From positions 26,523-90,522 of the forward strand of contig JAHISQ010000132.1 in assembly GCA_018818125.1 (NCBI GenBank): a DNA stretch of 64,000 nucleotides, read 5' to 3'. This document shows, one piece after another, positions 36,524 through 45,780 of the stretch. The notes beneath the pieces are model-generated. The model had not been told where the DNA came from and did no database searches. It worked only from the letters and a program-made list of their open reading frames with translations. Numbering within the stretch: position 1 is the stretch's first letter; every line of letters begins with the position of its first letter. The translations under genes and the position numbers were made by a program. This DNA comes from Candidatus Rifleibacteriota bacterium (GTDB lineage: Bacteria > Muiribacteriota > Ozemobacteria > Ozemobacterales > Ozemobacteraceae).

Positions 36524-37570
36524 TTAGTTGCCGAGTCCCTCAACGGGATTGATAAGCTCTTGACTGTTCTCAAGTGTAGATTCTGGTTCTTTGTCTTTGT
36601 TAAGCGTTTCGCTTGCTGGAGCAAATGTTTTTGGCGGTTTTTCAAGACTGCTATTTGTCTGCGAATCGGGAGATTTGTCGGTTTGCTGGTTCTGAACCGG
36701 AACCTGGTGTCCAGCAGCAGGATGCAATGCCTTGAGTGCCTTTGCTGGAGACTTGATAACTCTATCCCATGTGGCTTGCAGGCTTTCGTTCATATCTACA
36801 AAAGTGCCACTTGCCAGTTCATAGATGTAATTTTCTCCAGATTTGATTTCAGTAATTTTCTTTGAGTCAATCAGTTCAACTTTTCCCTCGAAAATGCGGA
36901 TCAGAGAAGAATCTCCATGAGTGACGACAAGAAACTCGGTCCCAATAATACTGATTTTTGCCCCTGGAATGGCTATTTTCACAGGAATATCCCGATGTAT
37001 GATCCAGAGCATTCCGTCTTCCAGGGCTATTTCGTTTTGCTTGATGCTAAACAAAGAATCTTGAGAAACTCTACTCTGAAAATATGATGAGCTATCAGAC
37101 AGACTGCAGCAGATCTGTGATTCTACCTCTGCCAGAAATGAGCGGGAAGAAAGCTTTCCATCATGGGCTTGTGACTGTGCGGCAATGTCTACCAGCCTGC
37201 CGGTTTTCAGATAAAAATCGCAAACCGGTGTATTGTGTGAACCAAAATAGAACAAAAACAGAATTATACAGGCAAAAGCCGCCGTCGTTAGGGGTTTCCA
37301 CGACATTGTGATAAATCGAGAGATAACATCTACGATGGATTCTTTTTTGTTCTGTTGGACGGGGAATTTAAAGTTAAACTGCTGGTCTGGCCACGGAGTA
37401 AAATCACTGAACCCTTTTTTCAAGGCTTTCACCAATTTTATATGGCTCTCAAAATCAGAGCGACATTGCGCGCATTCAGAAATATGTCTGACAAAATCAG
37501 AATTCTTTGTCAGATCTGAATCTGAATCAGCGTGCTGAGAAAATAGATCTTTTACAGCTGAACAATTCAT
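36524..37570 (-). CDS. FecR-type anti-sigma factor with zinc-finger N-terminus and PVEGLGN tail
   Basis: 348 residues. An N-terminal anti-sigma zinc-finger segment (HISECAQCRSDF, H-x3-C-x2-C) is followed by a TM helix (about 95-112, TTAAFACIILFLFYFG) and a FecR-like periplasmic domain (IPGAKISIIGTEFLVVTHGDSSLIRIFEGKVEL). A Pro/Ser/Gln-rich region ends in INPVEGLGN, nearly identical to the tail of the secreted protein at 18165. It would hold the ECF sigma factor at the membrane until a signal arrives. ATG overlaps the sigma stop (ATGA). Confidence 0.9.
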   Translation of the reverse strand: MNCSAVKDLFSQHADSDSDLTKNSDFVRHISECAQCRSDFESHIKLVKALKKGFSDFTPWPDQQFNFKFPVQQNKKESIVDVISRFITMSWKPLTTAAFACIILFLFYFGSHNTPVCDFYLKTGRLVDIAAQSQAHDGKLSSRSFLAEVESQICCSLSDSSSYFQSRVSQDSLFSIKQNEIALEDGMLWIIHRDIPVKIAIPGAKISIIGTEFLVVTHGDSSLIRIFEGKVELIDSKKITEIKSGENYIYELASGTFVDMNESLQATWDRVIKSPAKALKALHPAAGHQVPVQNQQTDKSPDSQTNSSLEKPPKTFAPASETLNKDKEPESTLENSQELINPVEGLGN

Positions 37571-38124
37571 ATTTTTATGCGCTCTCTTAAAATTTGCATC
37601 GCCCTTGATGCTTTTTTTCTGGCAACAGTTTCACTGATGCCGGTAACCGCAAAAATTTCTGAGTATGAACAATCTTCAACATATTTCAACCAGACAATAG
37701 TTCGATCTTCTGATGCAAGGTTTGCCAATAGATTCCATGCTGCAATTATACTAAACTGATCCTGTGCCTTCACATCTTCAAGATAAATCCCTTTTTCAGC
37801 CAGATCTTCTGTTGAAAAGCCTGAGGAGGCGGGTCGGTTCTTGCGAGCAGAATCGACACATTCGTTGTAAGCAATTCGCAATAACCAGCTCTTAAATTTC
37901 GCTCGCTCTTTCAGTTTGCTTATATTTAAATAGGCCTGCAGAAAGATTTCCTGCATAATGTCTTCAGGATCGATGCTTTTTCCAAAAAAATTCCAGATGA
38001 TGACTCTAACCAGACGATGATATTTGGTTACAAGCTTGGTAAAGGCCTGCTGATTACCCTGAACGATCTGTTCAATTACAACAACATCATCATCAGTATT
38101 TGAACTATGATTGGAAGCCGTCAC
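37567..38124 (-). CDS. ECF-family RNA polymerase sigma factor
   Basis: 185 residues beginning at GTG 38124 with GGAG 6 bases upstream. Region 2 (about 15-85): FTKLVTKYHRLVRVIIWNFFGKSIDPEDIMQEIFLQAYLNI, FKSWLLRIAYNECVD. Region 4 (about 130-180): ASEDRTIVWLKYVEDCSYSEIFAVTGISETVARKKASRAMQILRERI. It directs transcription of its regulon when released from the overlapping anti-sigma partner. Its own promoter region carries the TGTCACA-N17-GTCTTA motif shared with three other units, suggesting autoregulation. Confidence 0.95.
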   Translation of the reverse strand: MTASNHSSNTDDDVVVIEQIVQGNQQAFTKLVTKYHRLVRVIIWNFFGKSIDPEDIMQEIFLQAYLNISKLKERAKFKSWLLRIAYNECVDSARKNRPASSGFSTEDLAEKGIYLEDVKAQDQFSIIAAWNLLANLASEDRTIVWLKYVEDCSYSEIFAVTGISETVARKKASRAMQILRERIKI

Positions 38125-38186
38125 TCAACTCTCCGTATCTGCTATATTTTGAGAAAAAAGTATATCACATCACCCTCCTTTTAACA

Positions 38187-38216
38187 TAAGACCTTAAAAA
38201 TTTTAAAACTGTGACA
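38187..38216 (-). promoter_or_regulatory. Putative ECF sigma promoter (copy D, autoregulatory)
   Basis: On the minus strand TGTCACA (38216-38210), 17 bases, GTCTTA (38192-38187), 62 bases before the sigma start. The spacer is A/T-rich. Confidence 0.65.
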
Positions 38217-38497
38217 AGTTTTATATTATTTTTTGACGAGATCAATCAATTTCGGATTATGCCAGTCTTCTTAAGGTGAACTGACTTTGGATTCCTGTCA
38301 TCATTTCTTCTAAGATCATGACGTGTTAAGGAAATGAGCATTAACTCTTGTTTTTTCTATGGCAACACATTTTCCTCGTCTGCAGATGACGGTTTTCAAG
38401 TCTCCGATTGAAAAAGCTGTATTGCGTAAACAGATCAGAAACGTGAACTGGTAGATCTTACCCGAAATATGCTAATTTCTCTTAAATGCTTACGGAA
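38217..38497. other. Intergenic region with no gene seen
   Basis: A/T-rich stretch between two leftward genes, with no plausible frame, RNA gene or clear terminator. Confidence 0.45.
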
Positions 38498-39262
38498 TCA
38501 CATGAATTCTGGCTGCGCAAGCTGTTCTAACCACCAGTTTTTGCCAGGTAAAGAAGAAGACAGAAGGATTTCTTTCAGTTTCTCAAATCTGTAGCGCACT
38601 GTACGCAACTCCACCTGAACGTTCATCTTTCCATCAGAATCATCATTGGTCAGTGATATAACAGCATATTCAGCCCAGGGATACATCACCGGGGGACAGC
38701 CCGGACCAGGTGGCACCTTGAACGGCATGCCAACACTCCCTGGATTTATCATGTGTCTGCCTTGAACAATCTCATGAAACTGACTATGCAAATGGCCATT
38801 TACAATTACGGTTGCAGGACAAGACTCAAAATAGCGGTTGAGCGTGTCTGATGGCGTTCCTGGATGCATGAAATCTGTTGAAGATTTCGGGGATCCGTGG
38901 CAACACAGAAGCTGTATCTCGTTGGTTACATTAATCTCTACCTTGGATTGAAATGATTTAAGGAACTCAAAATGTGATGCCTGAAGTCTCTCCAGACCCC
39001 ACAAAAAGTCTGGTTGCACAAACGGGCTTATGCCCAGTTCATTGCGGCGCTCAGGCTGCAGCATTGCTTCGTCGTGATTGCCAGAGATAAAGATGGAATT
39101 CAAAGGTATAAGCATGTCCATTACTTCTGCTGGTTGAGGCCCCATAGAAGCAACATCGCCAAGACATGCCATTTGATCGACTGATTGCTTGCTTATATCT
39201 CTTAAGACCGCTTCCAGAGCTATAGCGTTGCCGTGAATATCCGAAAAAACAGCTAATCTCAT
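38498..39262 (-). CDS. Calcineurin-like metallophosphoesterase (YfcE/MJ0936 type)
   Basis: 254 residues from ATG 39262 (GAGG 6 bases upstream); the longer frame to 39346 adds residues unlike the family. The metal-ligand motifs are complete: FSDIHGN, LGDVASMGP, SGNHDEA, CCHGSP and NGHLHSQF, followed by NPGSVGMP. Members hydrolyse phosphodiesters with two metal ions; the substrate is unknown. Single-gene unit. Confidence 0.9.
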   Translation of the reverse strand: MRLAVFSDIHGNAIALEAVLRDISKQSVDQMACLGDVASMGPQPAEVMDMLIPLNSIFISGNHDEAMLQPERRNELGISPFVQPDFLWGLERLQASHFEFLKSFQSKVEINVTNEIQLLCCHGSPKSSTDFMHPGTPSDTLNRYFESCPATVIVNGHLHSQFHEIVQGRHMINPGSVGMPFKVPPGPGCPPVMYPWAEYAVISLTNDDSDGKMNVQVELRTVRYRFEKLKEILLSSSLPGKNWWLEQLAQPEFM

Positions 39263-39733
39263 ATTGAACCTCACTTGTGATAATGGCCAGAATAATTTAA
39301 CAAACAAAACTTGAATTCGTTTCTTTTGTCCATCTGAAACGAGCAATTGATTCTATTCTACATAAGATTCAACTCTGACAACAGAACCAATATGACGGTA
39401 TAGGCATTGTTTGGCCAGCAAATAATTCGCATGTTGCTTAGCCTTGCACATTTATTTTACTTTAAAACAATACGGATTTATATGACATTTATATGCACAC
39501 AAATCATGAATCACAGACAACGCGATTCTTAGCAAATCAAAAATCTCGCGGAAGCCGACTCGGCGGTGTCGTTGCGTGCGTAGGCGATGAAGGTGCCGCC
39601 CGTGCTCAATAAAAATTGTATTTTTATTGAGCATGTCTGTTTTTGTTAGACATGGCTACTGTAAATTGCTTATCATGGAAAAAGCTTGAGAGAGCATGGT
39701 TAGATTATATTTTCAGATAAAGAGGTGCATTGA
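39263..39733. other. Intergenic region containing one perfect inverted repeat
   Basis: 470 bases without a convincing gene; a 60-codon minus-strand frame at 39452-39634 is His/Arg-rich and lacks a ribosome site. The only clear structure is the inverted repeat at 39603. A G+C-rich island at about 39540-39605 stands out from A/T-rich flanks. Confidence 0.45.
39603..39633. repeat. Perfect 14-bp inverted repeat
   Basis: TGCTCAATAAAAAT and ATTTTTATTGAGCA surround TGT. It could be a weak terminator, an operator or a miniature-element remnant. Confidence 0.6.
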
Positions 39734-40780
39734 ATGTTGTTTTGTAGCAAAAGAAAGAATTACGCTTTAAAATCTATATTGGTCATCGCAATGATTGTAG
39801 TCTTTTCTCTGTCAGCATTTGCCGGTGATAACTGGGTAACAGACAGACAGATGAATTTTAAGATAAAGATTCCTGGAAATTATCAACGTAACCGGGTGGT
39901 TGAAGGTACTGACGTTATTCATGCCTTTCTAAGCCCTGATCAGAATGTTGCGGTGAGAATCAGAGCGATTGCAGCCAACGCCTCTTTATCAGTTGATTCT
40001 TTGATCCAGATTTTTGAGCAGAACATCATTAAAGGCGCTCAAAGGCTGCTTATAGATAATTATAGTCTGAACTCAATTCCTGGAAAAGTCTGTGGCTATA
40101 AATGGCTGTATAACAATGTTCCCGTTGGACTGGCTATATTTTACACCGTTCAGGAGAACATTGCTTACGTGGTATGGACAATCGTTCCCCAGAATCTGTA
40201 TCAACAGAGAATCGCTGAGGGCGATGCCATTACCAACACATTTACGCTGTTGAAACAGAAAGGGGCTGCAAAGCCTGCTGTCACTACGGCTAAAAAGCCT
40301 GTAAAAAGCACGCCTCAGCCAAACAAGCCTGTAGAGAAACCCTCTAAGCCAGTTGTGAGTAAACCTTCTGCGAAATTTTTCGATCTTGTCTCTGATGATG
40401 CAAAGATTACTCACAAAGTTCCCACTGGTTTTGAACTGGTTGAAAAAGAAGAAGGGCAATCCATCTGGAAAAATGACTCCGCTATAAAAATGGTCATTCA
40501 GACTATCGTTAAACAAGGCACTTTTGAAGGTTTCGTCGATGGCATGGTTGCTGATATCAAGGATAATGGTGCAACAGTTTTGAATAATATGTACACCATT
40601 GAGAATGGGCTGAAGGTAGCAAATTACTCATACAAGTATGGTGATGCCTATTTCTCGTATGGTGCGACTTCTGGCACTGGCGTTAATTATCTCGTTGGCT
40701 TTGTCGGAACAATGGATCAGAAAGATCTTATCGACAACTATTCAGAAGAAGCCAATTTAAGCCTGAAAGCAGTTAAATAG
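39734..40780 (+). CDS. Secreted protein with two PsbP-like domains
   Basis: 348 residues. Signal peptide (SILVIAMIVVFSLSAFA), then domain 1 at about 30-175 (NFKIKIPGNYQRNRVVEGTDVIHAFLSPDQNVAVRIRA) and domain 2 at about 215-345 (KITHKVPTGFELVEKEEGQSIWKNDSAIKMVIQTIV), joined by a Lys/Pro linker (TTAKKPVKSTPQPNKPVEKP). Both halves follow the PsbP/DUF1795-type beginning, a strand pair around a Pro-Gly/Thr-Gly turn. Function unknown. Followed by a large secreted-protein gene that may be co-regulated. Confidence 0.75.
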   Translation: MLFCSKRKNYALKSILVIAMIVVFSLSAFAGDNWVTDRQMNFKIKIPGNYQRNRVVEGTDVIHAFLSPDQNVAVRIRAIAANASLSVDSLIQIFEQNIIKGAQRLLIDNYSLNSIPGKVCGYKWLYNNVPVGLAIFYTVQENIAYVVWTIVPQNLYQQRIAEGDAITNTFTLLKQKGAAKPAVTTAKKPVKSTPQPNKPVEKPSKPVVSKPSAKFFDLVSDDAKITHKVPTGFELVEKEEGQSIWKNDSAIKMVIQTIVKQGTFEGFVDGMVADIKDNGATVLNNMYTIENGLKVANYSYKYGDAYFSYGATSGTGVNYLVGFVGTMDQKDLIDNYSEEANLSLKAVK

Positions 40781-40801
40781 TCTTCGCCCCGCAATTTTAC
40801 T

Positions 40802-40840
40802 GCTGACGATCTGCTGTTACAGCAGTCAGCGTGTTTGTTT
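40802..40840 (+). terminator. Possible terminator
   Basis: GCTGA/TCAGC and inner CTGCTG/CAGCAG pair with a bulge and are followed by GTGTTTGTTTG. Stem is good, T-run interrupted. Confidence 0.5.
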
Positions 40841-40894
40841 GCGCCCGCTTCAGTCCGCAAAATTTAATGTAAATGAGAAAAGAGAAAAGTTAAA

Positions 40895-43387
40895 ATGCGT
40901 AATTTTTGTATAACGAAATTTAATCTGTATTGCCTTGCTTCGCTATTGTTAATCATCTCTGTTTCAGGCGATGTTATAGCTCAACAAGACGCAATCAACA
41001 GATTTACCACACATGTCGAAAGCAAGGTTAATGAAGCCAACGCCCTCATGGAAAACAAGCAGATCAAGAGTGCTGTTGAGGCTTTAAATGACGTCAACAG
41101 ATACATTGAACACGAGGTGGGCTTTAATCTCGAAGATCAGTTTTTCCAGGCGCGAAAAGAGAATCCATCTTTCAATTTCAATCTGCGGGTCTCTTTGGCA
41201 GGAGGCTTTGCCTCAAATTACTGGAAAAGAAAATATGATTTTGCCAATAGTTCTCTTGCTTCAGCCAGGAGCGCTGTCTCCGGGTTTTCAAGCATGCGAA
41301 CTCTCGACAAACAGGATCAGGCATGGGCTTACTTAAAGACTACCTATGAAGCTGTGAAAACCGTCAAAGATGTTTTAGATAATGTCAGGGCAAAGGATTA
41401 CTTGGAAGCAATAAAAACAGCCAAAGAAGGCGTTGATGGTTTCATTGAGAATTATAAGGAAATTGAAGAAACTTATCTGCAGAAGATTAAAACAGGGCAG
41501 TTTGAGCTTCTGACCAATGGTTTGATCAGAAGAGCGAATCGGGCTATCAGGTCTGTTGAACCCATTTTAAGCTTTATGAAGGCCAACGCCGAAGAGGGCG
41601 AGAGATTTGAAAGTCTGCTTAAAAGGGTTAAATCCATTCAGGACAAAGTTCTATCGGGAGCAGTTCAGGAAATGGTCTTTGGTGATTCGAAATACACCTG
41701 GAATTATGGCTCGTTTCTCGATGAGATTAAAGAATCTGCTACAGAATCTGGCACCGAAACATCTGCATTCAAGAATAATTACCAGTCGGTAAAAAACCGT
41801 GCCAAAGCAAGCTGGCAGCTTGTTCAAAACAATATCAGAGAATCAAATGATGAAAGACAGAAGCCTCAATACCTTGAATGGGCCAAGAGCGCATGGGAAG
41901 ATTTTGAAACACAGGCGGAAAAAGTCTTTTCTGAGGCTTTGAGCAAAGTGTCTGCCAACACGACAGGCACCAAAAAAGATAGCGCAAAACCCAATCTTTT
42001 TGCTGGAATTTCCAAAGATGAGAAAAAAAGTGATTCCAGTAAACCTGCGAAGCCAAACTTGTTTGCTGGCCTGAATGATAAAAAGGAAGACACTTCAGAA
42101 GATGAGTCTGAAGACGTAACGGAAGAACAACCCAAGAAAGAAGCTAAATTAAATTTGTTCGCAGGCAGCTCTTCGAGCGGCAAAACAGCTGATTCTGCAG
42201 CGAAAGATACTGCCGGCCATGTTGCCGACAATGCAAAAGCGGACACTAAATCTCCAGTCGGCGATGATTCTGCCGGTAAAAAACTTGGATCCGTCTTGAG
42301 CAATGGAGCGGGCGACAATAGCAATAAAAGTGGCGGAACCTATCTGAGCGTTGATTTAAACCAGGCTGCTGATGAAGACATAATTGTTGTGAGAGTAACA
42401 TCTGGCCTGTTCAAGTTCGTTCATATTCACTTGCGCAACTCTCGGGGCATCTGGTATTCGATTTACAACGGCACAAATACCATGTTCAGAGTAGGTGATC
42501 TGATAAAAGACAAAAGAGGCGGTTACACCCACATAAATATCTGCGTCAATGGCCAACACGTCAGGCATCTGCCAATTCAGTGCTCAGCCGATATTTATCA
42601 GTATAAAAATGGAAGTATTCCGGCGAACGTTCAAAAAGAATTCGCCGCACAGTGGCAACGAGGCAGCGGCGAAATTCCGAATGAATTTATGAATACCCAC
42701 GCCAGTCTCTGGCTGGGTGGCAAAAAACAGAGTGTTTCAGTCGCAAATCCCGGTAAAAGCAGTCAAACTTCGACAAAAACGACTCAGAGCAGCAACAGTG
42801 ATGCCGACAAGCCTAAGACCGGTCAATCCGGAGCGTCAGACAACAGTTATGCTGAGGCAGGCAAAGAGCTTATTCCGCTGGTAACCAAAGTGAACGGCAT
42901 CATCAAAAGAGCTGATGATGATTTTAACAAGAAATACTGGGAGGAAAATGGCCAGCCGCAGACGACTCAAAAGGCCACCAACCCCAAAGCGAGCACGTTG
43001 AGTATCATGAGAGAAGCCATGAGTGTCGCCCGGAGCCCTGGTTTCCCTGAAAACAGAATAACTCTGAGCTACAAGGTTGCACTAAAGCTTCTTGAATACT
43101 CTGGTCGGGTTTTCGTTTTTGTCGGCAAAGAGGAATTCTTTGTTGCGGCTGCTGCCCTGATTAATGATGCTGGTGGCATGATTGACAAGGTCAAGAAAGA
43201 TAAGGTTTCCATTTCTTTCTTGTACAGCGACCATGGTGAAATGTGGCGGACACTTGGCAAAAAAGCTCTTGTCGGCGGTCATGGTTACAACAAAAATGAG
43301 TGTTACAAGCTTGAAGTCGCTGCTTATGAAAGGGCTTTAAGTGTGTATTCAGAGAATTACAAGGCAAAGAGAGCCTTAGGAAAATAA
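40895..43387 (+). CDS. Large secreted protein with helical N-terminus and three PNLFAG repeats
   Basis: 830 residues, signal peptide (YCLASLLLIISVSGDVIA). Residues about 25-340 are helical and coiled-coil-like. Residues about 360-435 are low-complexity Lys/Asp/Ser with three copies of a short motif, KPNLFAG, KPNLFAG and KLNLFAG, about 22-38 residues apart. A compact beta-rich domain follows at about 485-590 (DEDIIVVRVTSGLFKFVHIHLRNSRGIWYSIYNG). The rest is helical (LIPLVTKVNGIIKRADDDF, TLGKKALVGGHGYNKNECYKLEVAAYERAL). Not a family I recognise. Confidence 0.75.
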   Translation: MRNFCITKFNLYCLASLLLIISVSGDVIAQQDAINRFTTHVESKVNEANALMENKQIKSAVEALNDVNRYIEHEVGFNLEDQFFQARKENPSFNFNLRVSLAGGFASNYWKRKYDFANSSLASARSAVSGFSSMRTLDKQDQAWAYLKTTYEAVKTVKDVLDNVRAKDYLEAIKTAKEGVDGFIENYKEIEETYLQKIKTGQFELLTNGLIRRANRAIRSVEPILSFMKANAEEGERFESLLKRVKSIQDKVLSGAVQEMVFGDSKYTWNYGSFLDEIKESATESGTETSAFKNNYQSVKNRAKASWQLVQNNIRESNDERQKPQYLEWAKSAWEDFETQAEKVFSEALSKVSANTTGTKKDSAKPNLFAGISKDEKKSDSSKPAKPNLFAGLNDKKEDTSEDESEDVTEEQPKKEAKLNLFAGSSSSGKTADSAAKDTAGHVADNAKADTKSPVGDDSAGKKLGSVLSNGAGDNSNKSGGTYLSVDLNQAADEDIIVVRVTSGLFKFVHIHLRNSRGIWYSIYNGTNTMFRVGDLIKDKRGGYTHINICVNGQHVRHLPIQCSADIYQYKNGSIPANVQKEFAAQWQRGSGEIPNEFMNTHASLWLGGKKQSVSVANPGKSSQTSTKTTQSSNSDADKPKTGQSGASDNSYAEAGKELIPLVTKVNGIIKRADDDFNKKYWEENGQPQTTQKATNPKASTLSIMREAMSVARSPGFPENRITLSYKVALKLLEYSGRVFVFVGKEEFFVAAAALINDAGGMIDKVKKDKVSISFLYSDHGEMWRTLGKKALVGGHGYNKNECYKLEVAAYERALSVYSENYKAKRALGK

Positions 43388-43419
43388 AATAGACCGCCTG
43401 GGATGATAGAAACTGACAA

Positions 43420-45780
43420 CTATTTAGCGCCGAAGCTTTTGCTGGCTCGGCGTAGCAGTTTTTCTTCGGCCTTAATAATTTGCTTTAAGTCTAGCGCTGA
43501 ATAGCCGAGCAATTTTGCCACGCTCTCCAGGGCAGCCATTTCTTCTGGCGCAAGAACACCGTCGGCATAGGCCATGCGCACCGCGCCCTTCACTATTTCC
43601 AGCGCTTCCATACGGGTTTGAGGTGCCGGAAAATAGTATGTTCCTTCTTTTACTGACTCGATCAGGCCTTCGAGGGTTTCCGGGGGCATGTGGTATTTTT
43701 TTGCCATTTCGTTGACGAATTTTATTTCTGCCTCATCGATTACGCCGTCAGCTAGCAGAACCTGTACCATGGTTGTTATTATATCTCTGCCAGATCGGAT
43801 CTCCTGGGTTTTCACTTCTTTTTTTGTTTTGGCAGATTCTGCTGCCATGTTCTCGGCAAAGCGCTCCGACACCATCGCGGCCTTTCTGGTCAGTATTTCG
43901 GCGGATTCCGGGTCATTTTCTTTTAACAATCTGGCAAGTTGCCATTCTTTGCCGTCATTAAGCGTGGAACCACAATAGCCGCAATTGGTGGAAAAGCTCG
44001 ATGCGAGTGTGCCACCACAACTTCGGCAATGTGCGCTGCTGAGGATGTTGTTTTGATTGGTTTTGTGCCTGGCTTCCCGGTTGAGCACCAGAATGTCGCG
44101 CACGGGTTTACAGTATCTGATGCGCTCGCTGACGCTGCCATCAGCATTTGCTGTTACCGGAATGCCGCTCCAGACAACCAGCACATAAAGTGTGGTTTGC
44201 TCATTTTCCATGGCTATGCCTTTTAAGCTGACAGAAGCAATGGCAATGTTCTCCCAGTAGGTGTAGCCTGAATCTTTACGCTTTTTGAAGCTGGTGCCCA
44301 GGATTTCGGCCAGAATACTGTTTGCAAATCTGAAGATGGGCTCAACGCTTCTACTTCTTTCAGCGAGTCGCAGGTTCCAGAAGACGACTCCGGCAAGGTC
44401 TTCGATCTGATAAATTGTGAATTCAGGGTCGGCGGCTTTAAGATTCTTCCAGGATGGAACCAGCGTTGGATCGGAGTATGACCACTCACAGCCCTGGGTT
44501 ATTTTTGCCAGAACCCAGTCGTAAAAGCCCGAACGAATGTATGATCCGCAGGCTTTACAAATCGTGACCTGACCAATCAGCAATGGGGCACCACAGTTCG
44601 GGCAACTCCCTTCCAGCAGGCCTGGCTTCTGGAGAGTTTTGGCGGAGGGGCGGCGAATGAAAGACCAGTATTCGTAAAACTTACGGGTAGTTGCTGAACC
44701 AATGGTTTTACCGGTCTTTAGATCGGTAATTGACTCGGCAATCGATGCCTGCACCAGAACCTGGATTTCGTCGAAATTGTTGTCAGAATAAACATGGTCG
44801 ATCGAAAAGTCGGCCGTGGAGAGGTCGCCGTGCTGGTATTGAATGCCGGCAGTCTGCTGTTCTTCAACGCGGCACTTAAATTGCTCATACAGGGCATCAG
44901 AAACAAACCGTTGAATTATCTCAACTTTATGGTTGTAAGATGCATTTTGAACCGCCGCAAAGGCGCTTCTCACGCGGTTTAGAAAGGCCTTCTCCTGAAA
45001 GTTCTTGTCGCGTTTTTTAAGATTTGCCAGATTAATATTTCGCGCGTGATCCTGGGCCATGGTGTGTACATGCGGTGTTTCGCGTGATTTTTGGGTATAC
45101 ACCTTGATATCGCTGAAATTGTCAGAAAACTCGCAGATGTTTGTTGCGATTGACTCTACGTGTGGCCTGACAAATTCCCACGGACTGGTCTGGGTCACTT
45201 TTGTCATTTTGGCCATTTGCGTCGTACTCAAACCGGTTGCCACCTGTTCGACTTCGCCATGAAAACGGCTTTTAGAATCGTCGCCAGGACGCATCGAGAG
45301 AATGTGAAGAGTTGGCAAGAGCAGAAGCAATTTGGTGACAAAGCTCTGTATGGGTGGGTTCTCCAAAAGCGCTGATATTAAGCATGAGACAAATGTAAGT
45401 ATTGCGACCACCGGCAACGTAGTTTTTACCGGCGGGAATCTGACAACCTGGAAACGATTTAACAAGGCGGGAAATGACAGAATCAGCATTAACATTACTG
45501 CTTCGAGGGGAACTGTTAAAAGATAGTAACAGGTAAAAACGGCTGAGCACCAATAGAGAAAGAAAGCTGATAGGGGCATAAACAACACAAAAACTGCAAA
45601 TAAAGCGAACAAGACATAATAGCCTATTCGCGCGAACGCTCTGTCAGATACGATACGCTCTAATAACGTTGCTATTGACGCTATGTCCGGTATCTTGAAC
45701 TTTAAGATTATAGCAGCAGCTATCACGCTTATAATAATTGCTATAAACCAGTTTCTGGAGATTTTAAATGAGTTTTCCAT
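43420..45780 (-). CDS. Membrane protein with Tim44-like, zinc-ribbon and TerB domains
   Basis: 786 residues. About five TM helices in residues 1-165. A Tim44-like segment follows at about 265-385 (LNRVRSAFAAVQNASYNHKVEIIQRFVSDALYEQFK), then a zinc ribbon (CPNCG...CKACG, about 395-415), a second Tim44-like region, another ribbon (CRSCG...CGYCG, about 610-630), and a C-terminal TerB-type domain at about 670-780 (MVQVLLADGVIDEAEIKFV, RMAYADGVLAPEEMAALESVA). Tim44-like domains bind membranes or lipids; TerB binds metal in other proteins. It is divergent from the MoxR operon whose first protein also has TerB-like repeats. Confidence 0.82.
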   Translation of the reverse strand: MENSFKISRNWFIAIIISVIAAAIILKFKIPDIASIATLLERIVSDRAFARIGYYVLFALFAVFVLFMPLSAFFLYWCSAVFTCYYLLTVPLEAVMLMLILSFPALLNRFQVVRFPPVKTTLPVVAILTFVSCLISALLENPPIQSFVTKLLLLLPTLHILSMRPGDDSKSRFHGEVEQVATGLSTTQMAKMTKVTQTSPWEFVRPHVESIATNICEFSDNFSDIKVYTQKSRETPHVHTMAQDHARNINLANLKKRDKNFQEKAFLNRVRSAFAAVQNASYNHKVEIIQRFVSDALYEQFKCRVEEQQTAGIQYQHGDLSTADFSIDHVYSDNNFDEIQVLVQASIAESITDLKTGKTIGSATTRKFYEYWSFIRRPSAKTLQKPGLLEGSCPNCGAPLLIGQVTICKACGSYIRSGFYDWVLAKITQGCEWSYSDPTLVPSWKNLKAADPEFTIYQIEDLAGVVFWNLRLAERSRSVEPIFRFANSILAEILGTSFKKRKDSGYTYWENIAIASVSLKGIAMENEQTTLYVLVVWSGIPVTANADGSVSERIRYCKPVRDILVLNREARHKTNQNNILSSAHCRSCGGTLASSFSTNCGYCGSTLNDGKEWQLARLLKENDPESAEILTRKAAMVSERFAENMAAESAKTKKEVKTQEIRSGRDIITTMVQVLLADGVIDEAEIKFVNEMAKKYHMPPETLEGLIESVKEGTYYFPAPQTRMEALEIVKGAVRMAYADGVLAPEEMAALESVAKLLGYSALDLKQIIKAEEKLLRRASKSFGAK

